From positions 1-9,974 of the forward strand of contig JAGQQQ010000286.1 in the NCBI GenBank assembly GCA_020426125.1: a stretch of 9,974 nucleotides of DNA, given 5' to 3'. The notes under the pieces were generated by a model, which was not told the DNA's origin, searched no databases, and saw nothing but the letters and a program-made list of their open reading frames with translations. Source of the stretch: Planctomycetaceae bacterium (GTDB lineage: Bacteria; Planctomycetota; Planctomycetia; Planctomycetales; Planctomycetaceae). Made by a program: the position numbers and the translations under genes. Position 1 is the stretch's first letter; every line of letters starts with the position of its first letter. Shown here in pieces: positions 1 through 8,318 of this stretch.

Positions 1-83
1 ACCTTGGTTGGCTCGTTTGCTGCCGCCGCTGAGCCTCCCACCACGCAGGTCTTGCACCGCACCGTCGAGATCGACGGACTACC
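1..83 (+). pseudogene. Remnant of the N-terminus of a secreted alpha/beta hydrolase
   Basis: Frame 1 is open from the window edge. It reads the end of what looks like a signal peptide (VGSFAAAAEPP, with an Ala-rich cleavage region), then TTQVLHRTVEIDGL. The LHRTVEIDGL stretch resembles the segment just before the FYREAG and LLLHGFP motifs of the alpha/beta hydrolase family (epoxide hydrolase or haloalkane dehalogenase type). Neither motif follows. After about position 83 the frame continues into unrelated sequence and stops near 210, inside the oppositely oriented gene. I infer that the rest of the hydrolase was deleted. The nucleophile elbow and catalytic triad are absent, so no activity is expected. 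The assignment rests on about 14 residues and is tentative. Positions 84-165 hold nothing I recognise. Confidence 0.35.
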
Positions 84-165
84 GTGTGTCCGCGGTGGAC
101 GGTTCTCAACGCAACGAGAATGCCAATCCACGAGACAGAACACAAACATTGTCTTGCAATTCGCT

Positions 166-3100
166 CTAATCGCCTTGTCCGCTGGCTGCCAATCCCAGAT
201 CAACGATTGATTCTCCGTTAAGAATGGGACCGAAGCCGGTGAGCGTGAGAGTCATTCGATCGGATATTGAAACCCACGCTAGTTGACGATTCAGTTCGAT
301 TCCTGCCAGATCGTCAATTCCGTCTCCGTTAAAGTCGCCGACGATCTCCGCTCCCCAGTTGATGGTGCGGCCCCATTGTCCCCACAGGGAACGGGTCATG
401 CTGACGGTGCCATTGAAGTTCGTCTGCCCGACCCAGAGTGAGTTATTCAGACTCGATCCGGGCGAAGAGAGGCGGCTGACGATGTCGTCAAGGCCGTCTT
501 GATTGAAGTCGCCAACGTGAAAGTCATTGACAAATGTGCTGGACGGGAAATTCGCTCCCGCAGAGAGCGTCAATCGACGACCGCCAAGATCGGGCATGGT
601 GATAGGAGTTCCGCTGGTCGTCGCAAAGAAGAATTGACCGCCGGAGTGTTGCACCAGCACATCATCACGAGCGTCGCCATTCCAGTCTCCCATTAGCAAG
701 TTGTGCCAACCAGCGGTGGCAACACCGGATCCCAGGGAACCGGCGAACAAACCGGCAAACCGACGGCCAAAGTTTGGAATGTCGTTGGAGAGGCCGTACA
801 GGAAGTTTGCCCGACTCCCATCGACACTCTCTCGAAGACCAATGATGTCGTCGGCTCCGTCTCCATTGAAATCACCAACCGTAAACTGGGACCAACCTGA
901 ACCGTTCCAACGACCGTAAAAGCCGGTTTCGAACTGGGTCCCGTTCCAGCGTTTGCTGAACCATTCGCCAGTTGAGAGTTGTGCGAGGAAGTCGGTTGTT
1001 CCGTTGCCGTCGAAGTCGCCGACCATCGGATACTGAAAGGTTGCGGAAGAGTTGAAACTGCCCCCAGGCGTTGTGGTGAGAGTTCCGTCGCCGTTGTTGA
1101 TCACAAAAAACACGGCGTTGGTGTTGCTGAACCCGATGCCGTCGATCAGACCATCTCCATTGACATCTCCAGAGAACGTCTGCCAGCCCAGGGTGGTGTT
1201 GAATCGGGGACCGGCAGTCCAGACAAACCGACTTCCGGTACTTCTCCCAAGTCGCCAGCGCCCCGTGGCGTTGTCGTAGAGAATGAGATCGTCCGGATTG
1301 GCTGAGAGATTGCTTTCGAATGCTCCCATGTCGACGGTGCTCATCTGAATTCGATTGAAACCATCGCCCCGTTGATCGAACAACAAGGACTGTTGATCCG
1401 CATCTGTCGCCAGATCGTTTCGCCCGGCGTTGATTGCTGGAGAGCCCGTGCTGAGAGACAAGGTCCGCGTGCGTCCGCCATTGTCGATGACATCATCGGC
1501 ATCGATCACTTGATCATTGTTGGTATCGCGAAAGACGTCGAGCAGGTTTACGGCCCCACCGCCGTTGATTCCGACGATGTTGCCGTTGCCACCCTCGATG
1601 AACCCGCCAGCGGTCGCAGCGTCACCAATCAGGTTATTGTGGCCCGTTACGGCTCCATCGAAGGCCAGCGAAAATTCGTTCGGCACAAACTGACCGGGGT
1701 TGGCAACCGAGTCTACGACATTGCCGGCAACGATTGTGTTGTTGAGGGTCAGGGTCCCGTTCGAAATCCGGAATGATCCCCCGCTGCCGCTGTTATGCAA
1801 ACGCGCCTGATTTCCGGCGATGGTGCTGTTTGTAATGGTCCCGGAAACGAAACTTCGAATGGCACCGCCGTGGAAAGTTGCCTTGTTTTCGACAAACGTG
1901 CTGTTGGTCACGGCAAACGGGGTACCAACGTGGAGTACTAGTGCTCCCCCGGATCCGACCGCCTGATTTCTCAGAAATGTGCTGTCAGAAATCGCTAACA
2001 GTACGACGGAAGCAGAAACCGCCCCTCCATCGACCTGGCTTTGGTTGCCGATGAATGTCGATGTCTCAATCCGTGCGGGGTTATTCATCCGTTCCAGGCG
2101 AATCGCTCCGCCGAGGCCACCGCTCTTGTTGTCCACGAACGTCGACCCCGAGATCAGGGCCGGAGCATTCTGATGGAAGATCGCGCCGCCAGAAGTAGCG
2201 GCCTCGTTGCCTTCAAAGTAACTGTCAATCACGGTCAACGGATCATTCGCACTCATCGCAATCGCCCCGCCAAAGGTCTTGGAGATATTCGCGATGAACT
2301 TGGACCGCACAATCTCAACTGGTGCAGACAGAGCGCGGATCGCACCGCCGCCATGGAAACCGTCTTGATTCCCTATGAATTCACTATCACGAACGGTCAA
2401 TGGGGTCCCCTCGGCCCAGATCGCGCCACCCGTATTGTTCACCGTGCGGTTATTTTCGAAGAGACTTCCTGCGATCTCGATTGTTGAGTTCGCGCCAGAT
2501 CCCCAGATGGCACCGCCAGCACTTTCAGCAGTGTTCCCCGTAATCTGAGAACCCGAAATCGTGAGCGTGGCGGGAAACTCCACCCCGTGATAACTGTAGA
2601 TGGCCCCGCCGCTGCCCTTGGCCTGATTCTGCTCTAGGACGCTATCAATGATGATCGCAGTTCCAGAATTTGAAAACCCGCCACCGTGCTGATTGGTCGC
2701 TGTGTTGCCATCGATCTTCGTCGCTAGAATCGTGGCAGTGGCACCGAACGAGTTCCGAACTCCGCCGCCGCCGGCTCGGAAGGTATCAGCCTTGTTCCCC
2801 GTAACGCGACTCCGCGCAAGGTTCAGCACCCCCTCCGACCAGATTCCGCCACCCCCATCTTGAGGGGGATCTTCCGGGGTGAATGAAGCTCCTCCGGTGA
2901 TCGTCAGTCCGTCGATGGTACCTATGGCCACCACCTGAATTTCAAACACGCGGCTCAGCCCGTTTGCATCGACCGTCAGCGAATCCTCACCTAATCCGCT
3001 GATGAAGATTGCCCCCTGGGATAGCGGCAGGAAATCACCATCAAGAACGATCGTGGACCCCGCTAGCGACGGAGCAAATCGGATTCGATGATCCTGCGAC

Positions 3101-4662
3101 ATGTCGATGTTCGCGAAGTTGAGGGCTTCTCTCAGCGTGGTGACACCGTCTTCCGCATCGATCAAATCCAGTTTGGAATCGACGACGAACGGTGCCGGAT
3201 CTTCATACGCTCCGATGTCGACGGTCGCCGTCTGGTCAAGATTTCCATCGCGAATTCTCGGCTGACCGCGTTGGTCAACAACTAGCGGCTGTAAAACTGG
3301 GTCCAACGCCAATGAATTGTCTCCCGCATCGATCAACGGGCTGTCCAATTCTGGAGCGAATGATCGAAGCGGACCGGAAAAATTGAGGAGATCGAGTTCG
3401 CTGATCTCTCCATCTTCATTTGCGTCAAAGAAGACGGTCGCGATGTCGATTGTCCCGGTGCCGTTGTCTCCGACGATGTTCCCGTTGACGCCGTCCGTCA
3501 ATTCCGCAGATGTGGTGGCATTGCCAATGAGATTAAATCCGCCGCTGACGCGTCCACCTGGGCCAGATTTCCCATACGACAGGTCGTTAGGAAGTCTCAA
3601 CGGCCCGCCAAAATTGCCCGCGACGACCGTGTTGTTGAGCGTCAACGATCCAAAATCCTGGTCGACAGCAATCCCCCCGCCCACACCGGTGCCCGTCCCG
3701 GCATTAAATTTCCCAGCCCAGTTCCCCACGACGGTGGAGTTTGTGATGGTGACCGTTCCATTGCTCTCAATCGCCCCACCAGAGGCGTTATCGGAGTAGT
3801 TTCCGACCAGTGTGCTGTTGACGATGGAAAACGGTCCGCCAGAACTGGTCCAGACGGCGCCCCCCTGTCCTCCAGCCGAATTTTCAAGGAAAAGTGATCG
3901 CGAAATCTCCGCCGGCGCATTCAGAAACACGGCACCCCCGCTCACGGATGCCCGGTTCTCGGTGAATAACGTGGTGATTGCAGTCAGCTTCCCGGTTCCA
4001 GGACCGCCAGTTGTCGTGTAAACCGCTCCACCAACGGTCGCTGCGTTGCTGTCGAATTCGACACCCTCCAGAATCAGTTCTCCGGAGGAGTAGATCGCTC
4101 CGCCTCGCTGTCCTTGATGGTGAGCCAGGCGGCTCTCAATTAACGTCAGTGTCCCTAGATTGAGAAAGCCCCCACCACTGTTGCTCACGTCATTGACCGG
4201 TGTGAACACCTGCGGACGGACGCCTCTTGTGAACGTCAATTCACGCATCGCAACGTCCGTCCCGGCCGCGATCGAGAACAGACGGGTTTGACCGTTCCCG
4301 TCAATCGTCAGGTTGTCGGCCCCCAGACCGATAATTCCAACATCGTTTGTGATGTCAATCTGGCTATTCAGCTGAATCGTTTCTCCTGCGAGGGATGATG
4401 CAAATCCAATCACCAGCGAATCAACACTGGCGTTGGTCATCTCGATTGCTTCACGAAGCGAGAGGTCACCGGCGGAGAAGTCACCGTCGCTCTCATCAGC
4501 GATCGTACTCACCTCGATATCAATTGGATCATTCCCGGCGAGAAGCAGAGTTCGATCTTCCAGTCTCTCGAGATTGCGGGCACCGCTTCGCTTCGTTCTC
4601 TTCGTTTGTCTCGCCTGCGCAAAGGACCGACAGATGAAAGAGCAAAATGTTCTTCGAATCAT
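166..4662 (-). CDS. Giant CSLREA / right-handed beta-helix protein with FG-GAP (VCBS) repeats, probably cell-surface or secreted
   Basis: A 1498-residue protein probably exported to the envelope or outside the cell. The basic N-terminus is followed by LERLEDRTLLLAG (about residues 30-42), the motif typical of planctomycete extracellular proteins; a classical signal peptide is not obvious. Two modules follow. Module 1 (about 48-490) begins with a CSLREA-like segment (DLSLREAIEMTN, Asp in place of Cys) and continues as parallel beta-helix repeats rich in GGAI/GGAV and NSTxxGN turns. It ends with an EF-hand-like loop (DANEDGEISELD, near 411), SPLIDAG and DIGAYE. Module 2 (about 493-1100) repeats this order: VTTLREALNFAN, a longer helix, DTNNDQVIDADD (near 1045), SPAINAG and DMGAFES. 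The tail has six FG-GAP/VCBS units with DxNxDGxxD loops, near 1165, 1212, 1262, 1325, 1384 and 1442; these usually bind calcium or form beta-propeller blades. There is no sorting signal or membrane anchor at the C-terminus. Adhesion or polysaccharide binding is possible; no catalytic site can be assigned. The frame opens at a TTG at 4680, but the ATG at 4662 has a better-placed ribosome binding site. Confidence 0.9.
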   Translation of the reverse strand: MIRRTFCSFICRSFAQARQTKRTKRSGARNLERLEDRTLLLAGNDPIDIEVSTIADESDGDFSAGDLSLREAIEMTNASVDSLVIGFASSLAGETIQLNSQIDITNDVGIIGLGADNLTIDGNGQTRLFSIAAGTDVAMRELTFTRGVRPQVFTPVNDVSNSGGGFLNLGTLTLIESRLAHHQGQRGGAIYSSGELILEGVEFDSNAATVGGAVYTTTGGPGTGKLTAITTLFTENRASVSGGAVFLNAPAEISRSLFLENSAGGQGGAVWTSSGGPFSIVNSTLVGNYSDNASGGAIESNGTVTITNSTVVGNWAGKFNAGTGTGVGGGIAVDQDFGSLTLNNTVVAGNFGGPLRLPNDLSYGKSGPGGRVSGGFNLIGNATTSAELTDGVNGNIVGDNGTGTIDIATVFFDANEDGEISELDLLNFSGPLRSFAPELDSPLIDAGDNSLALDPVLQPLVVDQRGQPRIRDGNLDQTATVDIGAYEDPAPFVVDSKLDLIDAEDGVTTLREALNFANIDMSQDHRIRFAPSLAGSTIVLDGDFLPLSQGAIFISGLGEDSLTVDANGLSRVFEIQVVAIGTIDGLTITGGASFTPEDPPQDGGGGIWSEGVLNLARSRVTGNKADTFRAGGGGVRNSFGATATILATKIDGNTATNQHGGGFSNSGTAIIIDSVLEQNQAKGSGGAIYSYHGVEFPATLTISGSQITGNTAESAGGAIWGSGANSTIEIAGSLFENNRTVNNTGGAIWAEGTPLTVRDSEFIGNQDGFHGGGAIRALSAPVEIVRSKFIANISKTFGGAIAMSANDPLTVIDSYFEGNEAATSGGAIFHQNAPALISGSTFVDNKSGGLGGAIRLERMNNPARIETSTFIGNQSQVDGGAVSASVVLLAISDSTFLRNQAVGSGGALVLHVGTPFAVTNSTFVENKATFHGGAIRSFVSGTITNSTIAGNQARLHNSGSGGSFRISNGTLTLNNTIVAGNVVDSVANPGQFVPNEFSLAFDGAVTGHNNLIGDAATAGGFIEGGNGNIVGINGGGAVNLLDVFRDTNNDQVIDADDVIDNGGRTRTLSLSTGSPAINAGRNDLATDADQQSLLFDQRGDGFNRIQMSTVDMGAFESNLSANPDDLILYDNATGRWRLGRSTGSRFVWTAGPRFNTTLGWQTFSGDVNGDGLIDGIGFSNTNAVFFVINNGDGTLTTTPGGSFNSSATFQYPMVGDFDGNGTTDFLAQLSTGEWFSKRWNGTQFETGFYGRWNGSGWSQFTVGDFNGDGADDIIGLRESVDGSRANFLYGLSNDIPNFGRRFAGLFAGSLGSGVATAGWHNLLMGDWNGDARDDVLVQHSGGQFFFATTSGTPITMPDLGGRRLTLSAGANFPSSTFVNDFHVGDFNQDGLDDIVSRLSSPGSSLNNSLWVGQTNFNGTVSMTRSLWGQWGRTINWGAEIVGDFNGDGIDDLAGIELNRQLAWVSISDRMTLTLTGFGPILNGESIVDLGLAASGQGD

Positions 4663-4671
4663 TGGATCAGT

Positions 4672-4676
4672 CTCCG
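4672..4676 (-). promoter_or_regulatory. Ribosome binding site deciding the start of the beta-helix protein
   Basis: On the minus strand CGGAG lies nine bases upstream of the ATG at 4662-4660. It falls inside the six-codon extension that would follow the TTG at 4680. Its position favours the ATG and makes the TTG-initiated form unlikely. Confidence 0.55.
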
Positions 4677-4732
4677 TCAAATTCGCGTTGATGCGCAGGG
4701 GGACTTCGATTGATTGACGTTGCTGTTGCGGG

Positions 4733-4759
4733 ACCGTGGCCGATGTGGAGGCTCACGGT
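4733..4759. promoter_or_regulatory. Inverted repeat (possible hairpin) upstream of the beta-helix gene
   Basis: The six-base arms ACCGTG (4733-4738) and CACGGT (4754-4759) are perfectly complementary across a 15-base spacer. GG (4731-4732) and CC (4761-4762) extend the pairing past a one-base bulge. The repeat lies about 70-100 bases upstream of the minus-strand ATG, where it would be in the 5' leader or promoter of the beta-helix gene. It could be an operator or a leader hairpin. No T-run follows on either strand, so it is not a standard terminator. Arms this short can arise by chance. Confidence 0.25.
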
Positions 4760-4872
4760 ACCCCATACGATTAAGCGGGCAACCGGCTCTGCGGCCACCA
4801 ATACCCGGTGATCCGAATTTCACGCGGTTTGTGACAGAAAATCTTCCGTTCTTCACAGATTTCTGGAAATTC

Positions 4873-4886
4873 GCGGATTGATCCGC
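4873..4886. promoter_or_regulatory. Near-perfect palindrome, candidate operator of the sigma-factor gene
   Basis: GCGGAT and ATCCGC are perfect inverted copies separated by TG, giving a 14-base palindrome 44 bases before the sigma-factor ATG. A further pair, TTCTG (4861-4865) and CAGAA (4887-4891), flanks it with a seven-base one-sided interruption. The size, symmetry and location in the divergent intergenic region fit a dimeric regulator site. Which gene it controls and what binds it are unknown. I could not place a convincing -35/-10 pair next to it. Confidence 0.35.
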
Positions 4887-4930
4887 CAGAATCGAAGCAA
4901 CGTTCAGTGTGAAAATAGACGAGCAGTCAA

Positions 4931-5599
4931 ATGGATCAGAACCCGATCTCGGCATCGACGGATGAATCACGGGAGACAGCTGGGATCCGTTCCGACTCCA
5001 TTGCTTTGTTTGCCCGTGTCGCGGGAGGGGATGGCGAGGCCGCAAGGCTCCTTCACGAGGCCTACGTCAGCAGACTCGTCGGATTGGCCCGGAGCCGACT
5101 TTCAGAGAGGCTTCAGCAGCGAGTCGACCCAGAGGATGTCGTCCAATCTGTGTTCCGTAGCTTCTTCATGCGAGCCCGCGACGGACAATTCACGATTGGT
5201 CGCGGAGGAGAGATGTGGAAGCTTCTGGCCGCGATCACGCATACGAAAGTTCTCAAAACCGTCGAATATCACACGCAACAGAAACGAGACCCGAGTCGAG
5301 AGAGGCCAATTCAGTCGAGAGACGCTGAACTTCGGCTCACTCAAGAACCAACGGAGTTCGAGGCCATCATGCTGGCCGAAGAAGTGCATGAATTCATGAC
5401 AGGCCTGGATGCTCGTCGGCGCATGGTTTTCGAGTGTCGACTCAAAGGGATGAGCATCCCGAAAATCGCACAACAGACGGGACGCTCCGAAAGGACGATT
5501 CGGAGATACCTAAACGAGCTTCAGCAGTCGCTTCAGGAACGACTGAGTACGTCATCTTCATCGGAAAAGCCGAAATCTGATTCGATTCAAACTGACTGA
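4931..5599 (+). CDS. ECF-type RNA polymerase sigma factor (planctomycete, kinase-associated type)
   Basis: A 222-residue sigma factor of the extracytoplasmic-function type, which would direct RNA polymerase to a specific promoter set. Sigma region 2 spans about residues 24-120: the region 2.2 core polymerase-binding segment is VDPEDVVQSVFRSFF (65-79), and the -10 recognition helix lies around MWKLLAAITHTKVLKTVEYHTQQKRD (95-120). A linker follows. Sigma region 4 spans about 156-204, with the helix-turn-helix LKGMSIPKIAQQTGRSERTIRRYL that reads the -35 element. The extra 18-residue hydrophilic tail (SSSSEKPKSDSIQTD) is Ser/Lys-rich and could be a phosphorylation target. There is no anti-sigma gene beside it; a membrane Ser/Thr kinase lies convergently 49 bp downstream. 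In planctomycetes several ECF groups are linked to such kinases, so control by phosphorylation is plausible but inferred. A TAG at 4916-4918 in the same frame makes the ATG at 4931 the first usable start; its ribosome binding site is weak. Confidence 0.93.
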   Translation: MDQNPISASTDESRETAGIRSDSIALFARVAGGDGEAARLLHEAYVSRLVGLARSRLSERLQQRVDPEDVVQSVFRSFFMRARDGQFTIGRGGEMWKLLAAITHTKVLKTVEYHTQQKRDPSRERPIQSRDAELRLTQEPTEFEAIMLAEEVHEFMTGLDARRRMVFECRLKGMSIPKIAQQTGRSERTIRRYLNELQQSLQERLSTSSSSEKPKSDSIQTD

Positions 5600-5648
5600 G
5601 AGAGAGCGCTAGCAACTCCATCCTGTTCGCATGGGCGGGCCGCCGAGA

Positions 5649-8030
5649 TCAGTTGGACCTCAATGTGAATAACTCTCGAAGGGCCTCTGGAGCCAATTCC
5701 CCGTGATAGATCCGGAGATCGTCAAGGGCTCCCGCGAATGACCGATCCCCAAAGATGGTTTCTCTGGAGTTTCCGATCTTGATCGTATGAAATGGAAGAA
5801 ACTCGTAAGGTTCCGCACGTTGTCGTATGGCGGAGCTGACTTGCTGGCCATCAATATAAAACTCATTGCTCAACGTCTGCGCATTCCACGTGATCGCGAG
5901 ATGATGCCACTTACCGTCGAATAATGGGAGTGGCGGCTCGCTACGGGTGTCCCACTGGCTGGCATGCTCATCGCGAAGCATGAAGTGAACGGTCGCTTGC
6001 TCGCCGTCGAGCGGAAAGAAAACGACCTCAAGCGTCGATCGGCGTGACTTGAGCTTCGCTTCGAGGATCATTGCTTCCCGGGGAGTGTCCGATCGGAACC
6101 AGACGGAGAACGTTCCGCTCACCAATTCAGGGACGGGGAATCTGAATGGATCAAGGATGTCCATCGATTGGTGTTCTCCATCGACGTTGAACTTCAAGGC
6201 ATCGCCGAGTACGCCCTTCGTCAACCGCGAGGTCTCTGTCGTCGTTGGGGATAAGGCCGCGTGCAGCCCGTGGCCGCTGACGTCTTTGATGATCCCGTCC
6301 TCAAAGGAATCAAAATCCCAATGCGCGGCCAGCAAAGAATCCGATCGCAGAATGATTGACTGCTGACTGTCGCGAGGGAATGAGTGACGTGAGAGTTCCG
6401 TCCCATTCGCGGAGACTTGGATTTGTCCGTTGACCGTTTTCACTTCGACGAGAGTCTCTTCTCCGCGGCGGACGATGAAAGGCTCACTTTCAATCCCATG
6501 AGGTCCTTGCGAGATCGTCAACACGTGCTGTTCCGGAGAAACCTGAACCAACATGGGATCTCTTGAAAGCACGACATGTTCCTCCTTGACCGAAACGGTG
6601 AGATCAGGGTCTTGAACGAGAATCCGTATGGTGCCGTGAGGATCCTGAAATCGGATGCTTGCAACCAGAAGCAGCACCAGCGCGGTGATGAGGAACCCGG
6701 CCGCCCATCGATAAGACCTGCGTGTGGGTGGGGCAGGCCGATCGGAATGGAGTGCTTCGATGACATTGGCCATCGTTTGGAATCGCTTCTGTGGTTCCCG
6801 GTTCATCATCCTCTGAATTACTTGAGCATCGCTGTGATCGAGGTCAGGGCGGAGTTCTTCAATCGGTGTCGGATCGTTTGTGACGATCGCCCCCAGCACT
6901 CGTGCCGGTGAACCGGTGAATGGCGGTTGGCCTGCCAGCAACTCGTAATACGTCGCACCCAGCCCATAGACATCGGTCGCGATTCCGATTGCCGACACGT
7001 CTCCTTCGACCTGTTCGGGTGCCATGTACGCTGGCGTTCCCAGGATTTGCCCCTGCTGGGTCAGCCGTGAACTTTCATTCCGCGGAATGAGGTGGGTCAG
7101 CCCGAAATCGAGCAGAATCGGCTCGCCCCGCTGATCAATGATAATGTTTCCGGGCTTCAAATCGCGATGCAGAGTGCCCTGGCGATGAACTTCATTCAGA
7201 GCCTCCGCCGTTTTGCTGATGATTCTCTTCGCCTCTTCGGTCGAGAGTGGGCCAGCTTCCTGGATGACCATATTGAGTGAACACCCCTCGATGTACGCCA
7301 TGCACAAATAAGGAAATTCCGGATCCTCGCCGACCTCAAAGACGGGACAGACATTTGGGTGCCGAATCGCTGCTGCCGCTCGCGCCTCGTTGAGCCAGCG
7401 AACGGAATGTTCGTGAGTGCGATTTTCAAAGTGCGGCACCTTGATCGCGACGAGCCGATTCAGATTGCGATCTTCCGCAAGATAGACGGTCGCCATTCCT
7501 CCACGCCCGAGGACTTTGATCACGCGAAATCGACCAATGAATTCCGGATCGTGCCTGGGGGCAGTTTCGTTGTGATCCAGGCTTGTGTCAGCCAACGCGA
7601 GGGAGTCAGCCCTTTCTTCCTCACTGACTTCCTGTAAAAGCTCACGCAGCGATTGCTCCAACATGGGTTGAAGTTCATCCCAGCCATTCGCAAAGCGAAA
7701 ACGATAGCTCTCTATCGGTGGCTGGTCCCCCCACCGCTGTCTTACGATGAATTCTTCAACGATGATCTGCAGACGTTCCGAGCCGTCAGAGGTTTCAGGA
7801 AACTCCTGGAAATACCATTCGGCAAGTCTCACGTCCTCCGATTCAAGATCGATTGGGTGCATCCGTTTCCAAGTATATTCAAGGTCGACTGCAATCAACT
7901 CAACCAGGAGATGCGCCCTTTGCTGTACGGGCAGCGAACGTGATTCGAGCCAGGTCGCAAGGTGCGAAACCGTGCTCTTTTGACAAAGCTGCTCAAATTC
8001 GTCGATGTAATCCTCGAATTCAGAAGCCAT
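5649..8030 (-). CDS. Membrane-anchored Ser/Thr protein kinase with extracytoplasmic LamG-like domain
   Basis: A 793-residue Hanks-type kinase. Residues 1-165 form the poorly defined helical leader common in planctomycete kinases. The catalytic domain (about 166-430) looks intact: Gly-rich loop LGRGGMATVYLAE (near 173-185), VAIK lysine K197, HRDLKPGN with catalytic D290, DFG with metal-binding D308, GTPAYMAPE (APE 337-339) and DVYGLGATYYELLAGQPPF. One membrane helix follows at about 442-461 (AAGFLITALVLLLVASI, flanked by Arg). After it comes a beta-rich stretch (about 465-545) resembling the PEGA-like linkers of planctomycete kinases, then a LamG/concanavalin-like domain (about 564-790) with AHWDFDSFEDGIIKDVSGHG, GKWHHLAITWN and ALDDLRIYHGELAP. 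The kinase should face the cytoplasm and the LamG domain the outside, where it may bind a glycan or protein ligand. Its 3' end faces the sigma-factor gene, so the two are separate transcripts. Likely targets are the sigma factor or another neighbour, by inference. Ribosome binding at the 8030 ATG is weak. Confidence 0.95.
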   Translation of the reverse strand: MASEFEDYIDEFEQLCQKSTVSHLATWLESRSLPVQQRAHLLVELIAVDLEYTWKRMHPIDLESEDVRLAEWYFQEFPETSDGSERLQIIVEEFIVRQRWGDQPPIESYRFRFANGWDELQPMLEQSLRELLQEVSEEERADSLALADTSLDHNETAPRHDPEFIGRFRVIKVLGRGGMATVYLAEDRNLNRLVAIKVPHFENRTHEHSVRWLNEARAAAAIRHPNVCPVFEVGEDPEFPYLCMAYIEGCSLNMVIQEAGPLSTEEAKRIISKTAEALNEVHRQGTLHRDLKPGNIIIDQRGEPILLDFGLTHLIPRNESSRLTQQGQILGTPAYMAPEQVEGDVSAIGIATDVYGLGATYYELLAGQPPFTGSPARVLGAIVTNDPTPIEELRPDLDHSDAQVIQRMMNREPQKRFQTMANVIEALHSDRPAPPTRRSYRWAAGFLITALVLLLVASIRFQDPHGTIRILVQDPDLTVSVKEEHVVLSRDPMLVQVSPEQHVLTISQGPHGIESEPFIVRRGEETLVEVKTVNGQIQVSANGTELSRHSFPRDSQQSIILRSDSLLAAHWDFDSFEDGIIKDVSGHGLHAALSPTTTETSRLTKGVLGDALKFNVDGEHQSMDILDPFRFPVPELVSGTFSVWFRSDTPREAMILEAKLKSRRSTLEVVFFPLDGEQATVHFMLRDEHASQWDTRSEPPLPLFDGKWHHLAITWNAQTLSNEFYIDGQQVSSAIRQRAEPYEFLPFHTIKIGNSRETIFGDRSFAGALDDLRIYHGELAPEALRELFTLRSN

Positions 8031-8165
8031 TTCCGATTGTGCCTTGGTCTGAGGGTCAGCTTCGCTCCGACTGAGACTGTAACATTCTCAATGGGGTATC
8101 GCATTTCGACTACCACTCTTGGTCTGCCTTTGAAAAGCTGCTCCATGTGTTATGAAGGATTCAAC

Positions 8166-8186
8166 GGCCCATGACGGGCTGAGGAG
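8166..8186 (+). other. Small hairpin and ribosome binding site leading the IS3 remnant
   Basis: GCCC (8167-8170) and GGGC (8176-8179) pair across a five-base loop, with a G-T wobble outside. GAGGAG (8181-8186) sits nine bases before the ATG at 8196. This is probably the preserved left-hand leader of an IS3-family element. The terminal inverted repeat is not certain: candidate ends beginning with TG lie at 8131 and 8146, and without the right end neither can be confirmed. Confidence 0.4.
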
Positions 8187-8195
8187 ACCGATGAG

Positions 8196-8318
8196 ATGAA
8201 TACGAAGAGACGGAAGCGTCATACGCCTGAGCAGATTGTCAGAAAGCTCAGGGACGCGGATGCGATGCTCAATGCTGGCCAGGAGTTAGCAATGGTGTTG
8301 CAAACACTGGAAGTAAGC
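8196..8318 (+). pseudogene. IS3-family transposase OrfA, N-terminal remnant
   Basis: Forty-one codons match the start of the small OrfA protein of IS3-family elements: a basic N-terminus (MNTKRRKRHTPEQIV), then RKLRDADAMLNAG and LQTLEVS. This is the first part of the helix-turn-helix that binds the element's ends. Homologues continue with an xTxxRWxxxYGG segment and a leucine zipper. Here similarity stops after the codon at 8316-8318, and the following DNA belongs to a methyltransferase gene on the other strand. OrfB with the DDE catalytic domain is absent, so the element is dead. The frame stays open to 8711, but everything past 8318 is the antisense of the methyltransferase and should not be annotated as a 171-residue protein. 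Confidence 0.85.

Noticed and set aside
1760..4150. DNA repeats that might be a repeat array
   Set aside because: The recurring GGCACCGCC-like blocks are the codons of the GGA turns in the beta-helix protein. Their spacing is irregular and there are no distinct spacers, so this is not a CRISPR array.
166..4662. Numerous open frames on both strands inside the beta-helix gene
   Set aside because: They are shadows of a GC-rich, Gly-rich coding sequence. None has a ribosome binding site or family motif.
4830..4857. TGTGA and TCACA half-sites resembling a CRP site
   Set aside because: The spacer is 18 bases rather than the six of CRP sites, and nothing else supports it.
5600..5648. Possible bidirectional terminator between the sigma and kinase genes
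   Set aside because: A GGCG/CGCC stem (5634-5637 and 5641-5644) can pair, but it is only four bases long and has no T-run on either side. It is too weak to call.
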